A DNA stretch of 64,000 nt. It comes from Candidatus Scalindua sediminis (lineage in GTDB: Bacteria; Planctomycetota; Brocadiia; Brocadiales; Scalinduaceae). Below are positions 1 through 8,446 of this stretch, in pieces. Within the stretch, counting starts at the first letter, position 1, and the number at the start of each line of letters is the position of its first letter. A program made the translations under genes and the position numbers. Location of the stretch: the NCBI GenBank assembly GCA_008636105.1, contig VSDH01000014.1, forward strand, positions 1 through 64,000, written 5' to 3'. The notes beneath the pieces were generated by a model, which was not told where the DNA came from, ran no database searches, and saw only the letters and a list, made by a program, of their open reading frames with translations.

Positions 1-27
1 TAACTTATGCTAAACTTGACTAATTTA

Positions 28-71
28 CTGACATTTTTAATTTGCCAAAAACCTGACATTTTCTATTTGCC
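28..71. repeat. Two direct 19-bp repeats upstream of the cobalamin promoter
   Basis: The word CTGACATTTTTAATTTGCC at 28-46 recurs at 53-71 as CTGACATTTTCTATTTGCC, matching at 17 of 19 positions with a 25-bp period. The copies end about 20 bp before a good -35 box, so an upstream regulator site is possible. No regulator is identified. Confidence 0.5.
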
Positions 72-92
72 TTGACACAAATATAAAATTGA

Positions 93-121
93 TTGACAGT
101 CTTAGTTTTAAAAAGTAGAAT
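93..121 (+). promoter_or_regulatory. Sigma-70-type promoter for the cobalt/cobalamin operon
   Basis: A perfect TTGACA at 93-98 is followed after 17 bp by TAGAAT at 116-121. Transcription would begin near 128, just before the cobalamin riboswitch, so the aptamer would be at the start of the leader. Confidence 0.7.
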
Positions 122-154
122 CACCTAGTTTATTTTAATATTTGAAAATTGGAA

Positions 155-385
155 AGTTTACAGGTAACCCCATTATGAAGCCAAAGAAATGGGGTTTTAA
201 AAGGGAATCCCGTCTAAAAGAGGGAACGGTCCCGCCGCTGTAATCGATGACGAAAATTGCACGTCTCGCAACTTAGTTGTGAGACCATAAACCACTATCC
301 GCCTCAGGCGGATGGGAAGGCGCAATGAGTAGGATGATTCGATAGTCAGAAGACCTGCCTGTAACTGCTTCACGTGTTCTTCGAT
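155..385 (+). promoter_or_regulatory. Cobalamin (adenosylcobalamin) riboswitch
   Basis: The leader carries the hallmark blocks of the cobalamin aptamer. GGGAA appears near 205, GGTCCCGCCGCTGTAA near 228-243 (the B12-box region), and AGTCAGAAGACCTGCCTG near 345-362 (the conserved 3' core). A variable arm near 298-315 holds the GC-rich palindrome CCGCCTCAGGCGG. The aptamer precedes cobalt-transport and cobalamin-synthesis genes, the usual targets. The outer limits are approximate. A terminator hairpin at 428-463 supplies a plausible expression platform, which suggests termination control rather than only occlusion of the ribosome site. Confidence 0.93.
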
Positions 386-1247
386 GGTAAAGAAGGTGGA
401 GAATTACAAAATATTTGCAAAAAAACCAACCCGTATACCAAAATCACGGTATGCGGGTTTTTTGTTTAAAATAATCATTCTCCCATATATTATCATTTCT
501 ATACTTGGAATTCCAGGGGTTGCATTTGGTATGCATATTACAGAAGGAATTCTCCCACCAAGATGGGCCATCTTTTGGTTTATCATAATAATACCTTTTG
601 TTATCATTGGCACACTTAAACTAAAGAAAAAGAAAAGAGAGGTTCCTGGTTTTTTACCATTAGTAGGAATTGTTGGTGCTGCTGTATTTGTTTTTTCTTG
701 TTTTCCAATTCCAGTAGTAGCCTTAAATGGAATGGCAACTGCACATCCCGCTGGAACAGGAATGAGCGCGATGCTGCTGGGACCTTTTGTGAGTGTTATA
801 ATTGCTGGTATTGCGCTATTTATACAGGCGCTTTTTCTAGCGCATGGAGGGCTTACGACTCTGGGTGTAAATATCTTCTCTATGGGTATACTTGGTTCTT
901 TCTCAGGGTATTTTGCATTCAGGATTGCGCAAAGATTGAGATTTAAACTTTTTTGGTGTGGTTTCTTCGCTGGAGTAATTTCTGATATATTTACTTATAT
1001 TGGTACTTCCATAGGATTAGGGCTTTTAGTATTAGAAGGGGGGGAATCATTTTTTGCCACCGTAACACAAAGTTTGAAGGCAATGTTAGAAATCTTTGTC
1101 GTATTCATGGTAACATCACAGGGCCCATTGTGCATTGCAGAAGGCATAGTAGTGGGTTTGGTAATTTCCTACGTTTATAAGGTGCGTCCAAGCATCCTAT
1201 TTAGTCTCAGGGTAGTAAAGGAAAGAACAGATGCATTACCTGCTTGA
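384..1247 (+). CDS. cbiM: CbiM, substrate-capture membrane subunit of the cobalt ECF transporter
   Basis: CbiM is the S-component that captures Co2+ in the CbiMNQO importer of the inner membrane. The signature MHITEGILPPRWAIFW lies at residues 50-65, followed by several hydrophobic helices and the AHPAGTGMSAMLLGP block. In this family the mature N-terminal Met-His binds the metal, so residues 27-49 (FKIIILPYIIISILGIP...) look like a cleaved signal peptide. The start is uncertain. ATG 384 has no good ribosome site and would put the riboswitch terminator inside the coding sequence. TTG 462 or ATG 531, the mature Met-His, are alternatives. It is the first gene behind the cobalamin riboswitch. 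Confidence 0.9.
   Translation: MVKKVENYKIFAKKPTRIPKSRYAGFLFKIIILPYIIISILGIPGVAFGMHITEGILPPRWAIFWFIIIIPFVIIGTLKLKKKKREVPGFLPLVGIVGAAVFVFSCFPIPVVALNGMATAHPAGTGMSAMLLGPFVSVIIAGIALFIQALFLAHGGLTTLGVNIFSMGILGSFSGYFAFRIAQRLRFKLFWCGFFAGVISDIFTYIGTSIGLGLLVLEGGESFFATVTQSLKAMLEIFVVFMVTSQGPLCIAEGIVVGLVISYVYKVRPSILFSLRVVKERTDALPA
428..463 (+). terminator. Intrinsic terminator of the cobalamin riboswitch
   Basis: The arms AACCCGTATACC (428-439) and GGTATGCGGGTT (448-459) form a 12-bp stem with one G-U pair and an 8-nt loop. The run TTTTTT (458-463) follows. It lies about 50 nt after the aptamer core, the expected place for a ligand-controlled terminator. It overlaps the first codons of the longest cbiM reading frame. 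Confidence 0.8.
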
Positions 1248-1275
1248 AATATACTGGATTGAAGGATTGGAGCGG

Positions 1276-1329
1276 TAGGGTGGGCCATGCCCGAGGCAGG
1301 TCTGTCCTTCGGCACGACATTGCCCACCA
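1276..1329. repeat. Palindromic repeat, TAGGGTGGGC...GCCCACCA type
   Basis: TAGGGTGGGC (1276-1285) and GCCCACCA (1322-1329) form inverted ends around a GC-rich middle in otherwise AT-rich spacer. A single-hairpin relative sits at 12018-12038. It lies between cbiM and the next transporter gene and may act as an mRNA hairpin. Confidence 0.55.
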
Positions 1330-1353
1330 TTGTGACTGGAGGATTTAGGAATT

Positions 1354-1776
1354 GTGGTAAAATATTTCGTTATTTTCACATTAATATTATGTCTTATTCA
1401 ATCATATGCTTTGTGTGCAACAACGGCAAACTCTAATAATCTAATAGAAGATCTTGAAGATAAGGAAATAATAGAATCTGAAGATCAGAAATGGACAGGA
1501 ATTGATGTAAGCATAGTTGGAAAATACGCCAAAAAATACGGTCATCCACCAAGGAAACCTTATATTAATACTGATCAGGGTGACTTATTATTGTTTGTAT
1601 TTACTGTTGCTGGTCTTATAGGTGGTATCATTATTGGTTACAATATCCGCAAACTATTTATGGAAGGAGATAATCACAAACAAATTCATCACGAAAATGC
1701 CCGTTCAACTACGTCGTTCGAACGGGAACGTAATATCACTGAAAATTCTATGATGAAAAATGAGGCGAAACAATAA
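1354..1776 (+). CDS. CbiN-like small membrane protein of the cobalt transporter
   Basis: This 140-residue protein has an N-terminal signal or anchor helix (FVIFTLILCLIQSYALCA), an acidic linker, then WTGIDVSIVGKYAKKYGHPP, PYINTDQGDLLLF, and a second membrane helix (VFTVAGLIGGIIIGYNI). The layout is two membrane helices around an extracytoplasmic loop. With its place between cbiM and cbiQ, this marks it as the CbiN-position accessory subunit, although it is not a canonical CbiN. The hydrophilic tail after residue 108 is probably cytoplasmic. A GTG start follows GGAGG at 1338-1342. Its stop overlaps the cbiQ start by one base, so the two are probably translated together. Confidence 0.7.
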   Translation: MVKYFVIFTLILCLIQSYALCATTANSNNLIEDLEDKEIIESEDQKWTGIDVSIVGKYAKKYGHPPRKPYINTDQGDLLLFVFTVAGLIGGIIIGYNIRKLFMEGDNHKQIHHENARSTTSFERERNITENSMMKNEAKQ

Positions 1777-2561
1777 TGGGAATACTTAACCATGTTATCA
1801 TGGACCATTTTGCGAACAAAGAGAATTGGCTAACAAATGTAGAGGTTAGGGTAAAGCTCTTCTACATAGGCATAGCCCTGATCATTAATATTTGTTCTCA
1901 AAATATTGTGATACCTTTAATATTTTTGGTAACTTCTCTAGTATTATTGATGACCATAAAAATTCCCTTAAAAAATATCGTTCTACGGATGGCAATACCT
2001 CTTTTATTGGGAGCATTTATGCTCATTATAATGGGATTACATAAAGGTGAAACTTTAATATTTTCTATTACGCCTCTTGGTTATGAACTTGCCTTAAAAA
2101 AAGAGGGAATATTAATCGGCTTATTAATATTCTCAAAGGTGGGGGGAGGGGTAATGCTTTTGCTTTTACTTTCCTTTACGACATCAATTACTAAAATATG
2201 TATGGCAGCAAGCTGGATGAAGATACCGGAAACCTTGATTGAAGTATTATCATTCGTATATAGATACCTATTCTTACTAATGGAAGAAGCAGAAACAATG
2301 ATGTCTTCTCAAAGGAGCAGGCTTGGTTACAAAACATGGTTTAAGACCATAAGATCTTTTGGAACCCTGGGAGGTATGTTAATAATCAGATCTATAACAA
2401 GGGCAGAGAATGCGCATTCGGCAATGATATCCAGAGGTTATGATGGAGGTAGGATTCTATCAATTCAACTTGTTCCATTAGAAAGAAATGATTACCTTAT
2501 GTTCATATCGAGTGGAATTATTTTAATATCTTTATTATTTGTAGGATTTTTTTGCCTTTAG
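1776..2561 (+). CDS. cbiQ: CbiQ, ECF transporter T-component (transmembrane coupling subunit)
   Basis: CbiQ couples ATP hydrolysis by CbiO to movement of the CbiM substrate subunit. The 261-residue protein is strongly hydrophobic, with membrane segments around residues 30-75, 85-100 and 115-135 and one at the C-terminus. The cytoplasmic loop contains the coupling-helix region SSQRSRLGYKTWF and AMISRGYDGGRILS, the position of the conserved Ala-Arg-Gly type motif. The start codon overlaps the preceding stop as TAATG. cbiO follows with no gap. Confidence 0.92.
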   Translation: MGILNHVIMDHFANKENWLTNVEVRVKLFYIGIALIINICSQNIVIPLIFLVTSLVLLMTIKIPLKNIVLRMAIPLLLGAFMLIIMGLHKGETLIFSITPLGYELALKKEGILIGLLIFSKVGGGVMLLLLLSFTTSITKICMAASWMKIPETLIEVLSFVYRYLFLLMEEAETMMSSQRSRLGYKTWFKTIRSFGTLGGMLIIRSITRAENAHSAMISRGYDGGRILSIQLVPLERNDYLMFISSGIILISLLFVGFFCL

Positions 2562-3419
2562 GTGCTAATGATTACGTTAAAAGTAGAAGGTTTGAGATAT
2601 AAGTATCCAGATGGAACTAAGGCGCTGAATGGTGTAAACATCGATGTGATAAAGGGTGAATTCCTGGCTATACTGGGGGCAAATGGTTCTGGAAAGACGA
2701 CATTGTTGAAGCACCTAAATGGACTGTTAAAGCCCACCTTTGGTTCAATTATATTAGATGGTAAAAGATTAAGTGAACTTAAGCCGAGTGAGGTCTTCAG
2801 AAAGGTGGGAATGGTCTTCCAGGACCCTAATGATCAACTCCTTGCTCCTACCGTTGAGGAGGACGTAGCATTTGGCCCGGCAAATCTCAATCTAAAGTAT
2901 GAGGAAATTATGAATAGGGTAATGAATGCACTTGAATTGGTTGAAATGAAAAAGTATGCAAAGAAAACTATTAACTTTCTCAGCTATGGTCAACGTAAAC
3001 GTACATGTATAGCAGGAATCCTTGCAATGGAACCAGAGGTACTCGTTTTAGATGAACCAACCAGTGGGCTTGACCCCGATGGGGTTAAATCAGTAATGAA
3101 ATTACTAAAGGATCTGAATAGAAAACGAGGTATTACCATAATAATTGCTACAAATTCTGTAGACCTTGTACCTGTTTATACGACCAGAGTCGTAATCATG
3201 GATAAGGGAAAGATTATTAAGGAAGGTACTCCTGAAAGTGTTTTCACAGATTCCAGGATGCTCGAAGATGTGAAATTAGAATTACCGCAGATCGCCCAAT
3301 TAATGGAAGTACTGCGAAACAAGGACAAGTTTCCAATAAATGAATTGCCTTTGACAATTGAGAAAGCCAGACGGGAATTGATAAATTTAATTAAACCGGT
3401 TACTCTTACTGTAAATTAA
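2562..3419 (+). CDS. cbiO: CbiO, ATPase subunit of the cobalt ECF transporter
   Basis: This ABC ATPase powers cobalt uptake. Visible motifs are Walker A GANGSGKTT (residues 39-47), the Q-loop VFQDPNDQL, the signature LSYGQRKR and Walker B VLVLDEPTSGLD. The switch region reads ATNSVDLVP where family members normally have ATHDVDLVP, so the catalytic H-loop histidine is replaced by asparagine. GTG 2562 directly follows the cbiQ stop; ATG 2568 is an alternative start. Apart from the switch change the length (285) and motifs are normal. Confidence 0.93.
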   Translation: MLMITLKVEGLRYKYPDGTKALNGVNIDVIKGEFLAILGANGSGKTTLLKHLNGLLKPTFGSIILDGKRLSELKPSEVFRKVGMVFQDPNDQLLAPTVEEDVAFGPANLNLKYEEIMNRVMNALELVEMKKYAKKTINFLSYGQRKRTCIAGILAMEPEVLVLDEPTSGLDPDGVKSVMKLLKDLNRKRGITIIIATNSVDLVPVYTTRVVIMDKGKIIKEGTPESVFTDSRMLEDVKLELPQIAQLMEVLRNKDKFPINELPLTIEKARRELINLIKPVTLTVN

Positions 3420-3505
3420 CATTTTGAGATTCAATAACTGCCTGCTAGAATGATTCGAAACCGTCTTTATCTGCGTATTTAATACTAAGAAAGGATAAAA
3501 TAAAC

Positions 3506-4780
3506 ATGGATCAATTCATTATTAACGGCGGGAGGAAGTTGGAAGGAGAAATTGAAGTGCTGGGTGTCAAAAATGGGGTACTTCCCATGATTGCAGCCTC
3601 AATTATGGGGAGCAAAGGAACGACAATCATTCACAATGTTCCTGCGCTACGTGATGTTACGGCGATGTCAAAGGTAGTTGAAGCACTGGGAGCAAAAGTC
3701 AACTACGATCCTAAGACAAGGACCATAGTACTAGATTGTCAGTCAATCAATAATTACCAGGCACCTTACGACCTCGTTAAGAAGATGAGGGCTTCTTTCC
3801 TGGTAACAGGTACATTGCTTGCTAGATTTAATAAAGCCGGCGTTTCCTTTCCTGGCGGTTGTGTCATTGGCTCCAGGCTTGTTAATATGCATCTTGAGGC
3901 ATTCCAAAAGCTCGGTGCTTCAATAACGAGGGATAACGGAAACATAGTTGTAAGTACAAAAGGTTTAAAAGGGACTACTTATTACTTTGACTTTCCTACA
4001 CATACAGGAACAGAAAATGTAATGATGGCAGCTTGTTTGGCTGAAGGAACTACTCACCTAATCGGGGCCGCCTGTGAGCCAGAGATTGTTGATCTGGCAA
4101 ATATGCTGAACAAGATGGGAGCAAGGATCAGTGGGGCGGGCTCTTCCTACATAACAATTGAAGGAGTTAAAACCCTTATAGGCGTAGAATATACTGCTAT
4201 GCCTTCAAGGATTGAGACTGGTTTTTTCATGGCTGCAGCGGCTATTACGGGTGGAGAAGTTGTCGTGAAGAACGCTATTCTGAGTAATTTGAGTATCGTA
4301 GTTAACAAGTTACAAAGTATTGGTGTTGAAATTACAGACCTTGGCGACAATAGGATATTAGTTAAACGCAGAGGGGGAATGAGGGCAGCAAGTTTTACCA
4401 CATGGCCATTTCCAGGTTTTCCAACAGACCTTCAGGCATCTATGATGGCATTGCTTACGGTCGCTGAAGGTACGTCTGTCGTTAAAGAAACAGTTTTCGA
4501 GAATCGATTTATGCATGTTAACGAAATGAATAGGATGGGAGCCAATATCAAATGCCAGCTCAATGAGGCGATTGTTACAGGTGTACAACACTTGACAGGT
4601 ACTTCCGTGATGTCCAGTGATCTTCAGGCAGGGGCGGCCTTGGTAATCGCCGCTTTAGCGGCAGAAGGGGAATCAACTGTCGATCGCATCTATCACGTTG
4701 ATAGGGGATATGAACGGCTGGAAGAGAGATTGAGTAAAATAGGTGCTTCAATTAAGCGTTTCAATCCAGTGAAGAATTAA
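3506..4780 (+). CDS. murA: MurA, UDP-N-acetylglucosamine 1-carboxyvinyltransferase
   Basis: MurA transfers enolpyruvate from PEP to UDP-GlcNAc, the first committed cytoplasmic step of peptidoglycan synthesis. The 424-residue length fits the family (about 420). The substrate-binding Lys-Asn pair is in LGVKNGVLP near residue 22. The catalytic, fosfomycin-target cysteine is in FPGGCVIGSR. Both inside-out alpha/beta repeats are complete. A ribosome site (AAAGGA) precedes ATG 3506. It follows cbiO after 86 nt and may belong to the same transcript, though its function is unrelated. Confidence 0.95.
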   Translation: MDQFIINGGRKLEGEIEVLGVKNGVLPMIAASIMGSKGTTIIHNVPALRDVTAMSKVVEALGAKVNYDPKTRTIVLDCQSINNYQAPYDLVKKMRASFLVTGTLLARFNKAGVSFPGGCVIGSRLVNMHLEAFQKLGASITRDNGNIVVSTKGLKGTTYYFDFPTHTGTENVMMAACLAEGTTHLIGAACEPEIVDLANMLNKMGARISGAGSSYITIEGVKTLIGVEYTAMPSRIETGFFMAAAAITGGEVVVKNAILSNLSIVVNKLQSIGVEITDLGDNRILVKRRGGMRAASFTTWPFPGFPTDLQASMMALLTVAEGTSVVKETVFENRFMHVNEMNRMGANIKCQLNEAIVTGVQHLTGTSVMSSDLQAGAALVIAALAAEGESTVDRIYHVDRGYERLEERLSKIGASIKRFNPVKN

Positions 4781-5229
4781 TGGATCGAAACTCTTAAGAG
4801 TTTACTTTACCCTTCCAAATACCTTCAATACTTTGCAAAACATGTAAAATGCTGGTCATATTTCTGGAGAAAATTAAATTTACAGAAAACTATGCTGGTT
4901 CAATCTTGTAGATTGAATCAGTAGTTATTTTGAGCTAAGACATTTTTATTCAGGCTTTAACCCAGTACTAGCGTGAGTGGAAATGTTTTGGTTCAGGCAC
5001 AAGCCTTTTATTATATCTGTAGCGGAGGTCTTCAGACCTCCACCCATCATGGTGATCAGTACCAATGTAAGCACTCCAATAAATATTTTTGCTTACCAAA
5101 CCCATAGAGGTGGAAACCTAAAGGTTTCCGCTACAGTTGGCAATCGTAGTTTGCCCGGAGGTCGTTAATTTAATTTGTTGTTTTTTTATCCTGTAATCCC
5201 GTCTAAAATTCTTCTATATAAGGTAAGAC
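4781..5229. other. Intergenic region between murA and cobD
   Basis: There is no convincing gene. A short palindrome (AACTCTTAAGAGTT) just after murA may aid termination. The 120-bp inverted-repeat element at 5017-5136 fills the middle. A 63-codon open frame at 4977-5168 runs straight through that repeat and has no ribosome site. Confidence 0.6.
5017..5136. repeat. Inverted-repeat element, family 1 (CTGTAGCGG ends)
   Basis: Perfect 9-bp terminal inverted repeats CTGTAGCGG and CCGCTACAG bound 120 bp. Each end also forms its own hairpin: GGAGGTC-TTCA-GACCTCC on the left, GGAAACC-TAAA-GGTTTCC on the right. A second, 70-bp member with the same ends lies at 14767-14836. Confidence 0.8.
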
Positions 5230-6378
5230 ATGCTTAATGGACACGGTGGTAATGTAAATAAGATATGTAATGCTTATGGGATTGATCCGGATGAAGTTAT
5301 AGATTTCAGTGCAAGCGTAAACCCGCTTGGTTATCCTGATAGTGTTCGCAGGATCCTTTTGGAACGATTCGATGATATCCTGAAATATCCGGATAGCGAG
5401 TGTACAAATCTACGAAAGACCATTGCAGAGAAATACCTTTGCAATACGTCAAACGTAATTATTGGCAATGGCTCAAATGAGCTTTTCCATCTGATACCTC
5501 GGGCCCTAAAACCCAAACAGGGCACTGTCTTACAACCTACATTCAGCGAATTTAAAGACGCATTGTACAATGCAAATGTCAACATTATCGAAATCATAAA
5601 TGATAGTACATCCCTCAAGTTTAATTTAAGTGACTCAAAACTAAAGAGCCTTAGAGAGGGAGTAGTTTTCTTATGCAATCCAAACAATCCTACCGGACAA
5701 CTTATCCCAAAGGACGAAATATTAAGACTTGTAGAGGCTAACATAAAGAGACTGATAGTAGTAGATGAGGCATTCATGGATTTTGTTGAAGAGGAAGAGA
5801 TGTTTACGGTTATAAAAGAGGCACGTTCAACGGAAAATCTAATAGTGGTGCGGTCGTTAACTAAATTCTATGGTTTTCCAGGACTCAGGCTTGGATATCT
5901 TATTGCATGTGAATCTATTATTAATAATTTATTGCGGTTCAAAGAACCATGGACCGTAAACTCACTTGCACAGGTCGCAGGCCAGGCTGCAATAAATGAT
6001 AAGGCTTTTAAATTGAATACAAGAACGTTTATGTCATTAGAAAAGAGATTCTTATACGAAGGTCTTTCAAAAATAAAAGGACTACATCCATTTTATCCAT
6101 CTGCCAATTTTATCCTGGTTAGGATTGGCAATGATGAGCTAACATCTTTAAGTCTCCACGATCTTTTAATAAAAGACAGGATTATTATCAGAGACTGTTC
6201 TAATTTTACTGGTTTGAGTAACAAGTATTTTCGTGTTGCTGTCAGAACCAGAGAGGAAAATCAGAGACTCTTGAGCGCATTGAAGGGAATTATGAGCTAT
6301 CAAACTGCTGAAATGGCAAGCGAGGAAGAGTTTACGTTTATGATTAGGGGAGATTCAACTTGCAAGCAAAGGCAATAA
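5230..6378 (+). CDS. cobD: CobD, L-threonine-O-3-phosphate decarboxylase
   Basis: This PLP enzyme decarboxylates threonine phosphate to (R)-1-amino-2-propanol phosphate, the linker of the cobalamin nucleotide loop. The N-terminal HGGN, then DFSASVNPLGYP (residues 25-36), is the usual CobD opening. The fold-type I core shows NPNNPTGQ (150-157), VVDEAFMDF, and the PLP lysine K212 in SLTKFYGFPGLRLGY. HisC is the closest alternative, but the cobalamin neighbours and N-terminal motif favour CobD. Its 3' end overlaps cobQ by 19 nt. Confidence 0.9.
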   Translation: MLNGHGGNVNKICNAYGIDPDEVIDFSASVNPLGYPDSVRRILLERFDDILKYPDSECTNLRKTIAEKYLCNTSNVIIGNGSNELFHLIPRALKPKQGTVLQPTFSEFKDALYNANVNIIEIINDSTSLKFNLSDSKLKSLREGVVFLCNPNNPTGQLIPKDEILRLVEANIKRLIVVDEAFMDFVEEEEMFTVIKEARSTENLIVVRSLTKFYGFPGLRLGYLIACESIINNLLRFKEPWTVNSLAQVAGQAAINDKAFKLNTRTFMSLEKRFLYEGLSKIKGLHPFYPSANFILVRIGNDELTSLSLHDLLIKDRIIIRDCSNFTGLSNKYFRVAVRTREENQRLLSALKGIMSYQTAEMASEEEFTFMIRGDSTCKQRQ

Positions 6379-7916
6379 TGATACAAGGCACTGGTTCGGA
6401 TGTAGGTAAGAGCATTCTGGTATGTGCATTGTGTCGCATTTTCCATCAGGAAGGACTAAGAGTTGCTCCCTTTAAGGCGCAAAATATGTCACTAAATTCA
6501 TATGTGACTCTGGATGGCAAGGAGATGGGTAGGGCTCAAGTGGCACAGGCTGAGGCAGCAGGTATACAGCCGGCAGTTGAGATGAACCCTATTCTGCTCA
6601 AACCAACAGGCAATAATGGATCACAGGTAATAACAATGGGAAGACCATTAAGACACATGACAGCCAGTGAGTATTATCAGAATAAAAATATGATGCTGGA
6701 TATTGCTAAGAAGGCGTATGCAAGATTGAAAGAGCAATATGACATCATTGTTATTGAAGGGGCTGGCAGTCCCTCGGAAATTAATCTTAAAGACAATGAT
6801 ATTGTTAACATGAAGATTGCCGAAATCGCTGATGCACCCGTTTTGCTTATGACTGATATTGATAGGGGGGGTGCATTTGCATGGATTGTAGGTACACTAG
6901 AACTATTGACTAATGAAGAAAGGCAACGAATTTGTGGAATAATTATCAACAAGTTTAGAGGTGATATGGAAATACTGAAGCCGGGCGTCAATATGTTAGA
7001 AAAGAAAATAAATAAACCTGTCCTGGGAGTCATTCCTTATTTTAATGATATAAGGATTGATAACGAAGATTCGGTATGTCTTGAAAACAACGATTATAAA
7101 TCAAAATCTATGAATAGTAAGCCAGACAATGCATCCATTGATATTGTCGTAATAAGACTACCCAGAATATCCAATTTTACGGATTTTGACATACTTAAGC
7201 GAGAAAAGGACGTACGTCTAAGATTCGTGGATAGTGTGAAATCCCTGGGTAAACCAGATTTGATCATACTACCAGGTACAAAGAATACCATAGGTGACTT
7301 AAAGGCTATAAAGGAAAATGGCATTGCAGATGCCATAGTTAATTTTGCGAATGAAGGGACTATGGTTATCGGGATCTGCGGCGGGTACCAGATGCTTGGT
7401 AATGAGATTAATGACCCTGAAAACGCAGAATCTAGCATCTCCCAAATTGATGGCCTTGGGCTTCTTAATGCTATTACTTTTTTTAAGCCGGAAAAAAATA
7501 CTTATCAAATCAAGGCAAGAATGTACAAACAGGCTGGTGGCCGGGCGGGCAATATATTCAATAATATTAATTGTGACATAACTGGTTATGAGATTCACAT
7601 GGGAGAAACAAAGTTGCTTAATGGGATATCACCATTCTTGAGAATTATAGAAAGATCCGGGAGAAACATAAGCATGGTTGATGGCGCAGTCTCTAATAAT
7701 GGAAACGTAATAGGCACATACGTACACGGTATTTTAGACAACGATGAATTCAGGCTGGGACTTATTAATTATCTCAGGGAAAATAAAGGTATCTCACCCT
7801 TATTACGCGATGAGCTGATTATTGCAAAAAGAGAAAAAGAGGAGCAATATAATAGACTTGCAGACTTAGTTCGTAAACATATAAAGATGGACATGATTTA
7901 CAAGTTTGTAAATTAG
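6360..7916 (+). CDS. cobQ: CobQ/CbiP, cobyric acid synthase
   Basis: This enzyme amidates the b, d, e and g side chains of adenosylcobyrinic a,c-diamide, using glutamine and ATP. The N-terminal dethiobiotin-synthetase-like domain has the P-loop GTGSDVGKS. The C-terminal class I amidotransferase domain has the nucleophile in VIGICGGYQMLG and the histidine in GTYVHGILDN. The 518-residue length is normal. TTG 6360 has a strong ribosome site (AGGGGAGA, 6346-6353) and gives the family-like start MQAKAIMIQGT. ATG 6378, overlapping the cobD stop, is the alternative. Confidence 0.94.
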   Translation: MQAKAIMIQGTGSDVGKSILVCALCRIFHQEGLRVAPFKAQNMSLNSYVTLDGKEMGRAQVAQAEAAGIQPAVEMNPILLKPTGNNGSQVITMGRPLRHMTASEYYQNKNMMLDIAKKAYARLKEQYDIIVIEGAGSPSEINLKDNDIVNMKIAEIADAPVLLMTDIDRGGAFAWIVGTLELLTNEERQRICGIIINKFRGDMEILKPGVNMLEKKINKPVLGVIPYFNDIRIDNEDSVCLENNDYKSKSMNSKPDNASIDIVVIRLPRISNFTDFDILKREKDVRLRFVDSVKSLGKPDLIILPGTKNTIGDLKAIKENGIADAIVNFANEGTMVIGICGGYQMLGNEINDPENAESSISQIDGLGLLNAITFFKPEKNTYQIKARMYKQAGGRAGNIFNNINCDITGYEIHMGETKLLNGISPFLRIIERSGRNISMVDGAVSNNGNVIGTYVHGILDNDEFRLGLINYLRENKGISPLLRDELIIAKREKEEQYNRLADLVRKHIKMDMIYKFVN

Positions 7917-7919
7917 TAT

Positions 7920-8167
7920 CTGTTGCGGAAACACTATATTGACACCCTGAACTCGTTTCAGGGTCTCTGATCCTGAACTTGATTCAGGATTTATATATAT
8001 AGATTCTGAAATCCCTGCCTTGCCAGCAGGCAGCGGAGGTACTAAAAGAGATGCTGAAATAAATTCAGCATGACAGAAAGCGAAGAGCTCAGCCCCGCTG
8101 CTTTCTTGCTGAAAGCAAAATGCGGGGTAAAAATGACATTTATGGGTATTTACGCTTTCCGCAACAG
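7920..8167. repeat. Inverted-repeat element, family 2 (CTGTTGCGGAAA ends), long copy
   Basis: The ends CTGTTGCGGAAA and TTTCCGCAACAG are perfect inverted repeats enclosing 248 bp with several nested hairpins (CCCTGAACTCGTTTCAGGG, ATCCTGAACTTGATTCAGGAT, GCTGAAATAAATTCAGC). A 123-bp relative lies at 12816-12938. It fills the gap after cobQ and codes for nothing I can support. Confidence 0.8.
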
Positions 8168-8446
8168 ATGCAAATTAGTATTAATAGGGCATAGGTTGTA
8201 GGTAATGGTTTTAGATAATATAAACTCATTTATTACTGGTTTTTCGCTATACGGTTGCGCAGCAAACATGCTTGCTACTTTGTGGCACCACGAATAACTC
8301 AAATTCTAGATTCCCTGTCTCCTTGCCATGATAGCTAAAACCACGGGAATGACAGAGAGTTTAATACATAGTCATTCTCGACTCGATCGGGAATCTATTT
8401 TTAGATAAAAACCAAAAATAATAGCACCTGGAAGGCGCTAAATTCT
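8168..8446. other. Remainder of the cobQ-cbiB gap
   Basis: AT-rich spacer with scattered pieces of the genomic GGGAATGACA / TCATTCTCG palindromes near 8342-8392. I see no gene or clear promoter. Confidence 0.5.

Noticed and set aside
4788-4803. Palindrome AACTCTTAAGAGTT after murA as a terminator
   Set aside because: It has no loop and no T-run; at best it is a weak hairpin.
4977-5168. 63-codon plus-strand open frame between murA and cobD
   Set aside because: It runs through the whole inverted-repeat element at 5017-5136 and lacks a ribosome site, so it is an accident of the repeat.
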